64,000 nucleotides of DNA, taken from positions 496,001-560,000 of the forward strand of contig OZ241979.1 of NCBI GenBank assembly GCA_965204235.1, given 5' to 3'. The notes under the pieces were generated by a model. It was not told the origin of the DNA. It saw only the letters and a program-made list of their open reading frames with translations, and did not search any database. Every line of letters starts with the position of its first letter. The first letter of the stretch is position 1. Below are positions 9,114 to 17,790 of the stretch, in pieces. Position numbers and translations under genes: made by a program. The stretch is from JAJDTQ01 sp965204235. GTDB lineage: Bacteria; Desulfobacterota; Binatia; UBA9968; JAJDTQ01.

Positions 9114-9339
9114 GGAAACCCGAACGATTGCCCCTGTTCGTCCTGCGCGTAGCGAAGCGAAGTATCCCCGAAGCGAAGTATCCCCGAAGCGAAGTACCCC
9201 CGTTGGTCCTGAGCGTAGCGTAGCGGAATACCCCCGTTCACCCTGAGCGTAGCGAAGCGGAGTACCTCCGTTCATCCTGAGCGTAGCGGAGTACCCTCCG
9301 TTCGTCCTGAGCGTAGCGTAGCGGAGTCGAAGGACGGGC
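9114..9339. repeat. interspersed repeat with tandemly amplified core; only content of the 9031-9369 gap
   Basis: The left end GGAAACCCGAACGATTGCCCC matches the conserved end of the interspersed family seen at six other sites in the window. The core CTGAGCGTAGCGAAGCG is then repeated at least four times with variants, punctuated by CGAAGCGAAGTAT/CCCC steps, ending in GTCGAAGGACG. It fills the gap between the MscS and the 2-hydroxy-acid oxidase genes. No gene or regular spacer structure is present, so it is not a CRISPR array. Confidence 0.8.
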
Positions 9340-9369
9340 TGGCAGACCTTGCCGCGGCGGCGTCCCGGG

Positions 9370-10446
9370 TTACAGCAGGCGTGCGGGCAGGTTGACGAAG
9401 GTGCTCATCTCGTGCGGCGGCAGGGTCGCCGGCGCCTCGCACACGTGGGCGGGGGTGAGCTGGTCCACCCGGGTCACTCCCAGCAGGCCCATGGCGACGC
9501 GGATCTCGTTCTCCAGGAGCTCCAGGGCGCGCACCAGGCCCGCGTGGCCCGCGGCTCCCAGGGCCCATCCCTGGAGCTTGCCGATGGTCACCGCCTTGGC
9601 GCCGAGGGCCACAGCCTTCACCACGTCGGCGCCCCTCAGGAACCCGCCGTCGATGACCACCTCGGCCTTGCCGCCCACCGCCCGGACGATCTCCGGGAGC
9701 ATGGCCATGGTCCCCTGCCCGTGGTCGAGCTGGCGCCCGCCGTGGTTGGAGACATAGACCACGTCCACGCCGTGCTCCACCGCCAGGGCCGCGTCCTCCG
9801 CGGTGGCCACGCCCTTGAGGATGAACGGCAGCCCGCCGATCTCCTTGATGGCGTCCATGGTCTCCCAGGTCAACATGGCCTGGAACGCGCGGTTCGACGT
9901 CTCCACGCGCTTGCTGGGCGGCAGCCAGCGGTTCAGCAACTGCCGCTCCCGGTTGCCGTAGTAGGCGGAGTCCACGGTCAGGCACAAGGCCTTGTAGCCC
10001 GACCGCCTGACCCGTCCGAGGATCTCTTCCACCCACGTGAGGTCCCCGCGGACGTAGAGCTGGAATATCTTGTCCGACCGGGTGCTGGCCGCGGTCTCCT
10101 CCAGCGCCGGCTGGGTGACGGAGCTCACGAAGTTGACGACGCCGAACTCCTCGGCCGCCTTGGCGGACGCCACCGCGCCCTCCGGCGTAATGAGCTGCAG
10201 CGATCCGATGGGCGCCATCATCACCGGGATGCGGAGCTCGTGCCCCAACACCGTCGTGGACGTATCGACCTTGGAGACGTCCACCAGCACCCGCGGCCGC
10301 AGGGCCAGCGAGTCCAGGGCAAGCCGGTTGCGCCGCATGGTGGTCTCCGACTCCGCGGCGCCGGTGAGGTAGTCCCACACGCTCTGGGGCAGGTTGCGCC
10401 GCGCCTGTACGATCAGCTCCTGGTTGCTGACGAATTCCTGGCTCAT
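9370..10446 (-). CDS. FMN-dependent 2-hydroxy-acid oxidase/dehydrogenase
   Basis: 358 aa, TIM-barrel flavoprotein of the lactate/glycolate/mandelate oxidase family. MMAPIG near residue 75, the FMN/substrate segment LTVDSAYYGNRER, and the active site SNHGGRQLDHG around residue 235 (catalytic His and substrate-binding Arg) are present, followed by VIDGGFLRGADVVKAVALGAKAV (phosphate binding). It oxidises an L-2-hydroxy acid to the 2-oxo acid; the exact acid cannot be read off. The ATG at 10446 is used; AAGGA seven bases upstream lies inside a repeat copy. It follows the SBP gene of an ABC importer by 106 bp, suggesting the imported ligand may be its substrate. Confidence 0.87.
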   Translation of the reverse strand: MSQEFVSNQELIVQARRNLPQSVWDYLTGAAESETTMRRNRLALDSLALRPRVLVDVSKVDTSTTVLGHELRIPVMMAPIGSLQLITPEGAVASAKAAEEFGVVNFVSSVTQPALEETAASTRSDKIFQLYVRGDLTWVEEILGRVRRSGYKALCLTVDSAYYGNRERQLLNRWLPPSKRVETSNRAFQAMLTWETMDAIKEIGGLPFILKGVATAEDAALAVEHGVDVVYVSNHGGRQLDHGQGTMAMLPEIVRAVGGKAEVVIDGGFLRGADVVKAVALGAKAVTIGKLQGWALGAAGHAGLVRALELLENEIRVAMGLLGVTRVDQLTPAHVCEAPATLPPHEMSTFVNLPARLL

Positions 10447-10450
10447 CACC

Positions 10451-10511
10451 ACGTCCTTCGACTTCGCTTCGCTACGCTCAGGACGAACGGGGACAATCGT
10501 TCCGAGTTTCC
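10451..10511. repeat. truncated interspersed repeat copy at the start of the hydroxy-acid oxidase gene
   Basis: On the minus strand it reads GGAAACTCGGAACGATTG, then the CGTTCGTCCTGAGCGTAGCG core, ending GTCGAAGGACG four bases before the oxidase ATG. The conserved outer end is present; the opposite inverted end is missing. The terminal GAAGGACG serves as the Shine-Dalgarno-like sequence of the oxidase gene. Confidence 0.8.
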
Positions 10512-10552
10512 TTCCGTCGGTCGGGGCCGCCCCGGGGCGGCCGGGGGACCGG

Positions 10553-11572
10553 CTACATGGCGCGTTTCGGGAACAGCTTCGGCAGGAACTCGTTGGTATA
10601 GACGTCCTCCACCGCGCTCTTCCCGGGCAGCTTCATGTGTTCGGTGATGAGGTCGTTGGTGAACACCATGCGGCCCTTCCTCATGTGGCCGATGCCGTCC
10701 TCCAACGCCCCCGCGGACAGGAGCGAGTCCACCGCGATGTCGAAATGCGCCCGCGCCAGGTCCGGGCTGATGGCGGGGTTGTGCTTGAGGAAGATGTCCA
10801 CGGCTTCCTGCGGGTTCTCCACCGACCAGGCGATGCCCTTGTAGGTGGCGGCCAGGAACCGCTTCACCAGCTCGGGCCTCTCCTTCAGGGTCTTGCCGGA
10901 CACCATCAGGCCGTTGCCGTAGGTGGCCATGCCGTAGTCGGCGTACAGCATGTACAGGGGCTTCTTGCCCACCTTGGACGAGGCCTTGTCCACGGTCGGC
11001 TTCTCCGTATAGAAGATCAGGATGGCGTCCACCCGGCCGGCCATCAGGCTCGGCGTGGTGGCGGGCACCGTCATGTTCACCCACGTGACCTTCTCGTGGT
11101 CGAACTTGTTGATGTTCGCGAAGGCGGGGAAGATGACCCGGGAGGCGTTGGCTTCGGGCGAGCCGATGCGCTTGCCTTCCAGGTCCGACGGCTTGGAGAT
11201 CCTGTTGCCCGCCAGGGTGGCGACGGTCTCCAGGGTCTTGTCGTGGATCATCCCGACCATCTTGAGGTCGGCGCCCCGGGACTTGGCCGCGATCATGTTC
11301 CCCACGGACGCGAAGCCGAAGTCCTCGGTGCCGGAGGCCACCCGCTTCACCGTGTCGCCGGAGCCGAAACCGCGGGTCATGGCCACGTCGAGCCCCGCTT
11401 CCTTCCAGAACCCCTTGTCGATGCTGGCGTAGAACATTGCGTGCTTCCCGTAGGGGATCCAGTCCAGGGCGAACTTGACCTTGTCCTGGGCCGACGCCCC
11501 GCCGACCCACCCGAGGGACAGCAGGGAGACCACGAGCAGGACACGCAGCGATGCGGTTTGGATGCGCTTCAT
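10553..11572 (-). CDS. NMT1/THI5-type ABC transporter substrate-binding protein
   Basis: 339 aa. A Sec signal peptide is clear (MKRIQTASLRVLLVVSLLSL then a cleavage-like GGASAQ). KVKFALDWIPYGKHAMFYASIDKGFW is the hallmark beginning of NMT1/SsuA-type periplasmic proteins (HMP/thiamine precursor, sulfonate, nitrate-like ligands). The ATG at 11572 has GGAGGT upstream, a much better start than the one twenty codons earlier. Permease and ATPase genes lie immediately upstream on the same strand, forming a complete importer. The ligand is not identifiable from sequence alone. Confidence 0.9.
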   Translation of the reverse strand: MKRIQTASLRVLLVVSLLSLGWVGGASAQDKVKFALDWIPYGKHAMFYASIDKGFWKEAGLDVAMTRGFGSGDTVKRVASGTEDFGFASVGNMIAAKSRGADLKMVGMIHDKTLETVATLAGNRISKPSDLEGKRIGSPEANASRVIFPAFANINKFDHEKVTWVNMTVPATTPSLMAGRVDAILIFYTEKPTVDKASSKVGKKPLYMLYADYGMATYGNGLMVSGKTLKERPELVKRFLAATYKGIAWSVENPQEAVDIFLKHNPAISPDLARAHFDIAVDSLLSAGALEDGIGHMRKGRMVFTNDLITEHMKLPGKSAVEDVYTNEFLPKLFPKRAM

Positions 11573-11660
11573 TTTTCGTACCTCCGAAAGTTTTCGTGAC
11601 TCCCCTATATCGAAAGAACCGCGCCCGCGCAACGCGCTTCCGCACCCCCGCGGCGCCGCC

Positions 11661-12434
11661 CTACAGGTATTGCAGCCCGATGGTCCTGCCCACCCGCCGC
11701 ACGCACTCGGTGAACTCCGCGGACAACCGCATCTCGGGCGTCCGGGGCCGGGGCAGCCCGATCTCGATGATGTCGGTGATGTGGCCGGGCCGGGGCGTCA
11801 TCACCATCACCCGGTCGGCCAGGAACACCGCTTCCGGTATGCTGTGGGTGATGAGCAGGCTGGTCTTCTTCTTTTCGCTCCAGATGCGCTGCAGCTCCAT
11901 GTTCATCTCGCCCCGGGTCATGGCGTCCAGCGCGCCGAAGGGCTCGTCGAGCAGGAGCAGCGAGGGCTCGTGCACCAGCGCCCGGCTGATGGAGACCCGC
12001 TGCTGCATGCCGCCGGACAACTCCCGGGGGAACTTCTCCTTGAACTCCGAGAGTCCGGTCAACTCCAGCATCTCCAGCGCCTTGGGGTAGTACTCGGCCC
12101 TGGAAAGCCCCAGGATCTCCACCGGCAGCATCACGTTGTCCATGACCGTGCGCCACTGGAACAGCACCGGGGTCTGGAACACGATCCCGGTGCTGGACTG
12201 GGGTCCGGTCACGGGAGAGCCGTTCACCAGCACCTCGCCGCCGGTCTTGTCGAGCAGGCCGGCGATGATCTTCATGATGGTGGTCTTGCCGCAGCCGCTG
12301 TGCCCCACCAGCGAGACGAACTCCTGCTCATGGACGTCGAAGGTGGCGTCCTCCAACGCGACGATGGGCGCGTCCTTGGACGGATACACCTTGGTGAGCC
12401 GCCTGACCTCGATGGCTTTCCCGGCTTCCGTCAT
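11661..12434 (-). CDS. ABC transporter ATP-binding protein (SsuB/TauB type)
   Basis: 257 aa. Walker A GHSGCGKTT near residue 45, Q-loop FQTPVLFQW, signature LSGGMQQRVSISRAL, Walker B LLLLDEPFGALD and switch His in LLITHSIPEAV all present. Length and the PFGALDAMTR sequence match nitrate/sulfonate/taurine-class ATPases. It sits between permease (54-bp gap) and SBP genes and energises uptake at the inner membrane. Confidence 0.92.
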   Translation of the reverse strand: MTEAGKAIEVRRLTKVYPSKDAPIVALEDATFDVHEQEFVSLVGHSGCGKTTIMKIIAGLLDKTGGEVLVNGSPVTGPQSSTGIVFQTPVLFQWRTVMDNVMLPVEILGLSRAEYYPKALEMLELTGLSEFKEKFPRELSGGMQQRVSISRALVHEPSLLLLDEPFGALDAMTRGEMNMELQRIWSEKKKTSLLITHSIPEAVFLADRVMVMTPRPGHITDIIEIGLPRPRTPEMRLSAEFTECVRRVGRTIGLQYL

Positions 12435-12488
12435 CCGATACCGTCCCGGTCGGGTGCGCCGACTTCCGATGGCCCGAGCCGCCCCCGG

Positions 12489-13271
12489 CTACATGCCGAA
12501 GCCCGACGGCTGGTCTTCCTCCCCGATGCTCCACGGGATCAACCAGAGCTCCAACAGCACCAGGACGCCGTAGAGGACCAGGCCCAGGACCGACAGCACG
12601 ATGAGGGCGGCGAACATGAACGGCGTGTTGACCTCGTAGTTCGAAACCATGACCAGGTAACCGAGGCCGGTGTTGCCGCCCACGAACTCCCCGATGATGG
12701 CGCCGATGACCGCCAGCGTGATGGCGATCTTCAGGCCCCCGAAGAAGTGCGGGAGCGCGTTGGGCAGGCGGACCTTGGTGAAGACCTGCCAGTCCGTGGC
12801 CTGCAGCGACTTGACGAGGTCGAGCATCTCGGGCTGCACCATGCGCATGCCGCTGACCGTGGTGACGATGATGGGGAACCACGAGACCAGGAACGCGATG
12901 AGCACCTTGGAGATCTCGCCGTACCCCACCCACACCAGCAGGAGCGGCGCGATGGCCACCTTGGGGACGATCTGGGCCACCAGGATGAGCGGGTAGAGGA
13001 GGTTCTGGAGCAACCGGGAATAGACGATCATGATGGCCGAGACCACCCCCAGCACGAGCCCCATGAGGAACCCGTAAACGGTTTCCCGGAAGGTCACGAG
13101 GGAGTGCTCCAGGAGCGGGCCGATGCGGAGGACGAGCGTCGCGATCACCTTCGACGGCGCGGGCAGGAGGAACTCGGAGATGGAGAACAGCCACACCGAC
13201 AGCTCCCAGAGCACCGTAAAGAGCGCGAGGCTGAAAGTGATGGTGCCGAGCTCCTTGAAACGTTCGACCAT
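12489..13271 (-). CDS. ABC transporter permease (SsuC/TauC type)
   Basis: 260 aa with six hydrophobic segments. The EAA loop is visible as MVQPEMLDLVKSLQATDWQVFTKVRLPNALPHFFGGLKIA. The chosen ATG at 13271 (MVERFKELG) has GAGGGGAACG just upstream; an earlier in-frame ATG would add 39 non-conserved basic residues. First gene of the permease-ATPase-SBP-oxidase run. Confidence 0.9.
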   Translation of the reverse strand: MVERFKELGTITFSLALFTVLWELSVWLFSISEFLLPAPSKVIATLVLRIGPLLEHSLVTFRETVYGFLMGLVLGVVSAIMIVYSRLLQNLLYPLILVAQIVPKVAIAPLLLVWVGYGEISKVLIAFLVSWFPIIVTTVSGMRMVQPEMLDLVKSLQATDWQVFTKVRLPNALPHFFGGLKIAITLAVIGAIIGEFVGGNTGLGYLVMVSNYEVNTPFMFAALIVLSVLGLVLYGVLVLLELWLIPWSIGEEDQPSGFGM

Positions 13272-13397
13272 TCGTTCCCCTCGTGTTCCCCCCTCGTGTT
13301 CCCCTCGTCCGGCTTCATACCACAAGTTCCGACGCAAGAAACAACGGAACCGGACTTTTTCGGCGCTCGCGGCCGAGGCCGCCGGCAAGGCGGCCGG

Positions 13398-14414
13398 TCA
13401 GCGGTCCGAAGGGGAGCGCACGCCGTCCGGGCCGGCGCTCGACCGGGCGAGGGCCTCGACGCACGAAGCGGTGTCGAGCATGGCGCATCCGAACCCGACG
13501 GTCGGCGGGCCCGGCGGCAGGGGTCCCTGCCAGTAGCAGTGCTCCGGCCAGCTTCCGTCGGACCGTTGCCGGCTCAGGATCCGCTCCAGCGTGGCCCACA
13601 GCTCTTCGCCCTCCAGCGGGGATCCCATGACGTGCAGCGCGGAAACGGCGCGCGCGGTGCGCAGGGTGTCGCCGTACCCGCCGTCCGCGCCGCGCCGGGC
13701 GCGGATCCGGTCCGCGAGCCGGGAGCCGACGTCCCGGAACGCGGGCACTCCCCGCTGCCGGGCGCGGGCCACCGCGTCGTAGAGGTCCATGGCGTCGGGG
13801 TAGTAATGGGACGTCCCCTCCGCATTCCCTTCGGTGACCAGACCGGCGAGCCACGCCGCCGCCTGCTCGCCCAACTCGTTCCGGCCCTGCGCCGCAAGGT
13901 AGCCGACCACGTTGGCGTTCACCACGCTGTCCGGGACGTTGCCTTCGCTCGGCGGGGCGAGCCAGGTGCGGAACCTTCCCCCGCGGTCTCGCGCCGCAGG
14001 CAGGAGCCCGAGGTTCCGGGCGAACAGCACCCAGGGGTGCCACCGGACCGCCAGCGAGCAGACGCTGAGGCTGTCGAGGTCGCGCGGTAGGTGCGGCCAG
14101 TAGCGCCACGCGCCCGGATGGCTCATGGACCGGGCGACGAACTCTCCGGACCGTTCCCGGAGCGCCCGGGACCCGGGGTGGCCGCAGGCCTCCAGGGTGA
14201 GCGCGCCGAGAGCGGCCACGAAGGGGGGGTGCTCCTCTTGCGGCGGGCCATCGAGAGCCACGCTCGGGTAGCTCCGGGAGGTCCATGCCCCGTCGCCGCG
14301 GACGGAGGCGTGGAGAAAGCCGATCCCCCGGTCCACGGCCCCGCGCACCGCCTCCCGGAGCCGCGCCGGGAGGGCGCCATCGCTGCATGACGAACCCTGC
14401 ATTGAAAAATCCAT
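13398..14414 (-). CDS. prenyltransferase/squalene-cyclase repeat-like protein
   Basis: 338 aa. Repeated alpha/alpha toroid signatures are visible: GIGFLHASVRGDGAWTSRSY, LTLEACGHPGSRAL, RRGADGGYGDTLRTARAVSALHVMGSP and RILSRQRSDGSWPEHCYWQGP (QxxxGSW-type repeats). These mark the terpene-cyclase/prenyltransferase beta-subunit fold, but the DXDD cyclisation motif is not obvious. It is divergent from the RiPP export genes, with a repeat element between them. It may belong to that locus or only neighbour it. The start is uncertain: the first ATG at 14414 abuts the repeat and has no good ribosome-binding site; ATG 14402 is an alternative. Confidence 0.68.
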   Translation of the reverse strand: MDFSMQGSSCSDGALPARLREAVRGAVDRGIGFLHASVRGDGAWTSRSYPSVALDGPPQEEHPPFVAALGALTLEACGHPGSRALRERSGEFVARSMSHPGAWRYWPHLPRDLDSLSVCSLAVRWHPWVLFARNLGLLPAARDRGGRFRTWLAPPSEGNVPDSVVNANVVGYLAAQGRNELGEQAAAWLAGLVTEGNAEGTSHYYPDAMDLYDAVARARQRGVPAFRDVGSRLADRIRARRGADGGYGDTLRTARAVSALHVMGSPLEGEELWATLERILSRQRSDGSWPEHCYWQGPLPPGPPTVGFGCAMLDTASCVEALARSSAGPDGVRSPSDR

Positions 14415-14417
14415 TTA

Positions 14418-14525
14418 GGAAACTCTGAACAATGCCCCCGTTCGTCCTGAGCGTAGCGAAGCGAAGTCGAAGGACGCGCTTTTCCATAGGGAAAGGCGCC
14501 TCGATCCAGGATTGATAGAGCTTCC
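14418..14525. repeat. complete 108-bp MITE-like repeat copy
   Basis: Left end GGAAACTCTGAACAATG and right end ATTGATAGAGCTTCC are imperfect inverted repeats, flanked by TTA on both sides (possible target duplication). Between them lies the CGTTCGTCCTGAGCGTAGCG core and GTCGAAGGACGCGC. Same family and same orientation as the copy at 60398-60507. It occupies most of the gap between the divergent cyclase-like and HlyD-like genes. Confidence 0.82.
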
Positions 14526-14638
14526 TTAATCGAATACAATGCAGATGTACAACTTCGCCGGGCGCCGCGGCCCGGTCGCGGCGGCGACGCACCCGGCCGG
14601 CGTGCGGCGCCAGCGGTTCATTCGGGAGCATCGCGCCC

Positions 14639-15541
14639 TTGGCCCTGTTCTACAGCAAGATCTTCCGGGAGGAGGCCGTCGCCCGTCGGGCGCAGGGGGA
14701 CTCTCTCGACGAACGGCTCCAGGTCACCGCCCGCCACGAGTGGATGGTGCTGGCGGGACTCGGCCTGGCGCTTCTCCTGCTGCTCGCCTGGGGGGTCTTC
14801 GGGAGCGTGGAGCGCAGCCTTTCGGTGGAGGCGGTGCTGGTTCAGCCGGGGGAGCGCTACACGGTGTTGTCCCCCGTGTCCGGCAACGTCGTCGAGGTCC
14901 TGGCCGAAGTCGGAGACGCGGTCGAGGCGGGACAGGCCATCGCCCGGGTCCGTCTCCCGGAAGCGGAGCGCCAGGCCCGGATCACACGGAGGATCCTGGA
15001 CGCCGTCAGGGAGGGGACGCGGGGCGCCGCGGTTGCCGAACTCCGGACGGCGTTGCTCACCGCGGCGCAGAACGAGGTCGAAGCCGTCGAGTCCCGCGCC
15101 GCGGCAGCCATCGTGGCCCGGCATGGGGGCGAGCTCGTGGCGCATCGTCTGGCGCCGGGCCAGCCGGTGCGCACCGGCGAGACCGTGGCCCAGGTCCGGG
15201 GCAGCTCCGAAGACCCCTGGCAGGCGCTGGCCTTCGTATCGGCGCAGGACGCCGGGAAGCTCCGGGAGGGCATGGATGCGGAGGTGTGGGCGACGCTGCC
15301 CGGGCAGCCGGGCGCGAGCCGGCTGGGAGCCCGCGTCCTGGAGGTGTCCCCCCGGACCGTGTCCCCTCCCCGATGGCTGGCCGACCTGGGTCTTGCCGCG
15401 CCCGCGCCGGCCCACCTGCTGCGGCTGGTCCTGGACCATCCGTCGAGCCTGCCCCTCGCCGACGGCGCCGGCGGACGCGCACGGGTCGTGTTGGGGAACC
15501 AGTCCCCTGCGGCGCTGCTGCTGGCCAACGCCGACCTCTGA
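14639..15541 (+). CDS. HlyD-like NHLM bacteriocin-system secretion protein
   Basis: 300 aa. A basic N-terminus is followed by one membrane anchor (MVLAGLGLALLLLLAWGVFG, residues about 36-55), then a biotinyl-lipoyl-like half (VLSPVSGNVVEVLAEVGDAVEAGQAIARV) and a C-terminal beta domain. It is the membrane-fusion partner of the two ABC transporters downstream. It is shorter than the NHLM HlyD family as I recall it (about 400 aa), with little coiled coil, so it may not span to an outer membrane. Start: TTG at 14639 with GGGAG upstream; the true start is slightly uncertain. Its stop overlaps the ATG of the next gene by one base. Confidence 0.82.
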   Translation: MALFYSKIFREEAVARRAQGDSLDERLQVTARHEWMVLAGLGLALLLLLAWGVFGSVERSLSVEAVLVQPGERYTVLSPVSGNVVEVLAEVGDAVEAGQAIARVRLPEAERQARITRRILDAVREGTRGAAVAELRTALLTAAQNEVEAVESRAAAAIVARHGGELVAHRLAPGQPVRTGETVAQVRGSSEDPWQALAFVSAQDAGKLREGMDAEVWATLPGQPGASRLGARVLEVSPRTVSPPRWLADLGLAAPAPAHLLRLVLDHPSSLPLADGAGGRARVVLGNQSPAALLLANADL

Positions 15542-17790
15542 TGCCCGCCGCCCCCTCCAAGCACGCGCGGAGAAACGCCCGCCTGGACCAGGCGCTGAAG
15601 CGCATGCGCGCGGCGCCGACGCCGCGGCGCCGGGCGCGCACGCCGATGATGCTGCAACTCACCGAGACCGAGTGCGGGGCGGCGTGCCTCGGCATCGTGC
15701 TCGCGCACTTCGGGCGTTGGGTGTCCATCGAGGAGTTGCGGGAGTCGTGCTCGGTGGGACGGGACGGGTGCACCGCGGCCGACATCTTCCGTGCGGCGCA
15801 GCGGTACGGCCTCGAGACCCGGGGATGGCGCAGGCAGCCGAAGGACCTCCGCCGCATGCCGCTGCCGATGATCCTCTTCTGGCAGTTCAACCACTTCGTG
15901 GTCCTCGAAGGGTTCCGCGGGGACCGGTTCCTCGTCAACGACCCGGCCAGCGGCCACCGAACGGTCGGCGCGGAGGAGTTCGACCAGGCCTTCACGGGCG
16001 TGACCCTGACGTTCGAGCCGAAGCCCGAGTTCGCTCCGGGCGGCGTCCGCCCCGGCCTCCTGCCCCGGATCCTGCCGTGGCTGCGCGACGTCAGGAAGCC
16101 GCTCGCGTTCGCCATGTGCTGCGGTCTGCTGCTGACCCTGCCTTCCCTGGCCATGCCGCTCCTGGCGGGGCTGTTCGTGGACTTCGTGCTGTCCGGGCGC
16201 GAACCGTCCTGGAGCGGGGCGCTGACCGGGAGCCTCGTGGGCGCCGCGGGTCTGCTCTACCTCCTTGCCTGGCTCCGGGAACGCTGCCTCAGACGGCTCT
16301 CCGTGCGCCTCGCCATCGACCACGGCGCCCGCTTCATGACCCGGCTGTTCCGGCTTCCCATGTGGTTCTTCACGCACCGCCTGTCCGGCGACCTGACCTC
16401 CCGGATCCAGCTCCTCGACGAGGTCTCGGACGTGGCCACGCGGCGCTTCGTCGGCATCTCCATCGAGGTCGTCACCAGCATGGCGTTCCTTGGACTCATG
16501 CTGGCGTACGACCCGCTGCTCGGCGCCGTGGTGGCCGGACTGGGCGCGCTCGGCGCGGTGGCCATGCGCGTCCTGGCCCGGGTGCGGGTGGACGAGAACC
16601 GCAGGCTCAGACGCGAGCAGGGCATGCTCTACGGCATCGGCATGTTCGGCGCCGGCAAGATCGACGCCTTGCAGGCGTCCGCCGCGGAGGACGACTTCTT
16701 CTCCCGCTGGACGGGGTACCAGGCGCGGGAGCTGGCGGCCCGGCAACGCTTCTTCGAACTCGGCCACGTCAACGCGGCCCTGCCCATGCTGTTCCTGATC
16801 ATGGGCAACGCCGCGGTGCTCGGCGTGGGCGGCTGGCGGGTGATGGCGGGCGACCTGACGGTGGGCATGCTGACGGCTTTCTACATGGCCGCGGCGAACT
16901 TCCTCCAGCCCATCGGACGTTTCATCCAGTTCGCCGACATGTTCCAGATGCTGGAGGCGGACCTGCAGCGCCTCGACGACGTGTTCGACGCGTCCGAGGA
17001 CCGCACCTTCGACCCGGCGTCCGACTCCTCCCGGGGCCAAGTCTCGACCTTTGCCGGACGGCTGCGGCTGAAGGGGCGGATCGAGCTGCGCAACGTCACC
17101 TTCGGCTACCAGGAAAACCGCGAACCCCTGCTCGAGGACTTCAGCCTGACCATCGAGCCCGGCCAGCGCGTGGCCATCGTCGGCCCCAGCGGCTCCGGCA
17201 AGTCCACGCTCTCGTCGCTGGCGGCCGGCATCCAGCAACCGTGGTCGGGGGAAGTCCTGATCGACGGGCGCCCGCGCAGCGCCATTCCGCGCGAGTTGCT
17301 GACCAGTTCCGTGTCGCTCGTGGACCAGCACATCTTCCTGTTCGGGGACACGGTGCGGGAGAACCTGACCATGTGGATCCCGGAGGTGCCGGACCGGAAC
17401 CTGGTGGCGGCCGCGCAGGACGCGGCCATCCACGAGGAGATCATCTCCCGGCCGCTGGGGTACGACGCGCCGGTGGACGAGGGGGGGCGCAACTTCAGCG
17501 GCGGCCAGCGGCAGCGTCTGGAGATCGCCCGCGCGCTGGTCAACGACCCGTCGGTGCTGATCCTGGACGAGGCCACGTGCTCGCTCGACGCCGTCACCGA
17601 GGTCCGCATCGACGACGCCCTGCGGCGCCGGGGATGCACCTGCCTCATCGTGGCCCATCGCCTGAGCACCATCCGCGACTGTGACCTGATCGTGGTCCTC
17701 GACCACGGGCGCGAGGTGCAGCGCGGCGTCCACGAGGAGTTGATGCGGGACACCGACGGACTGTACTGCCAACTCGTGGAGTCGAGTTGA
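15541..17790 (+). CDS. NHLP-family C39 peptidase/ABC exporter
   Basis: 749 aa. The N-terminal C39 papain-like domain holds the catalytic Cys45 in TETECGAACLG, His in FNHFVVLEG and the Asp region VNDPASGHR. Six membrane helices follow (about 180-460), then the ATPase domain: Walker A GPSGSGKST (about 547), signature FSGGQRQRLEIARAL (about 651), Walker B VLILDEATCSLD. Such exporters cleave the leader after a double-glycine-like site and export the mature RiPP. ATG overlaps the HlyD gene stop (TGATG), and its own stop overlaps the next gene's TTG. The substrates are most likely the two NHLP precursors encoded on the opposite strand. Confidence 0.93.
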   Translation: MPAAPSKHARRNARLDQALKRMRAAPTPRRRARTPMMLQLTETECGAACLGIVLAHFGRWVSIEELRESCSVGRDGCTAADIFRAAQRYGLETRGWRRQPKDLRRMPLPMILFWQFNHFVVLEGFRGDRFLVNDPASGHRTVGAEEFDQAFTGVTLTFEPKPEFAPGGVRPGLLPRILPWLRDVRKPLAFAMCCGLLLTLPSLAMPLLAGLFVDFVLSGREPSWSGALTGSLVGAAGLLYLLAWLRERCLRRLSVRLAIDHGARFMTRLFRLPMWFFTHRLSGDLTSRIQLLDEVSDVATRRFVGISIEVVTSMAFLGLMLAYDPLLGAVVAGLGALGAVAMRVLARVRVDENRRLRREQGMLYGIGMFGAGKIDALQASAAEDDFFSRWTGYQARELAARQRFFELGHVNAALPMLFLIMGNAAVLGVGGWRVMAGDLTVGMLTAFYMAAANFLQPIGRFIQFADMFQMLEADLQRLDDVFDASEDRTFDPASDSSRGQVSTFAGRLRLKGRIELRNVTFGYQENREPLLEDFSLTIEPGQRVAIVGPSGSGKSTLSSLAAGIQQPWSGEVLIDGRPRSAIPRELLTSSVSLVDQHIFLFGDTVRENLTMWIPEVPDRNLVAAAQDAAIHEEIISRPLGYDAPVDEGGRNFSGGQRQRLEIARALVNDPSVLILDEATCSLDAVTEVRIDDALRRRGCTCLIVAHRLSTIRDCDLIVVLDHGREVQRGVHEELMRDTDGLYCQLVESS

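Noticed and set aside
9114..9339. Possible CRISPR array because of tandem repeats
   Set aside because: Units vary in length and lack unique spacers; they match the interspersed repeat core found elsewhere, and no cas gene is nearby.
14857..17772. A 971-codon minus-strand frame across the RiPP exporter genes
   Set aside because: Antisense of the C39/ABC gene, with repetitive His/Asp/Glu-rich composition.
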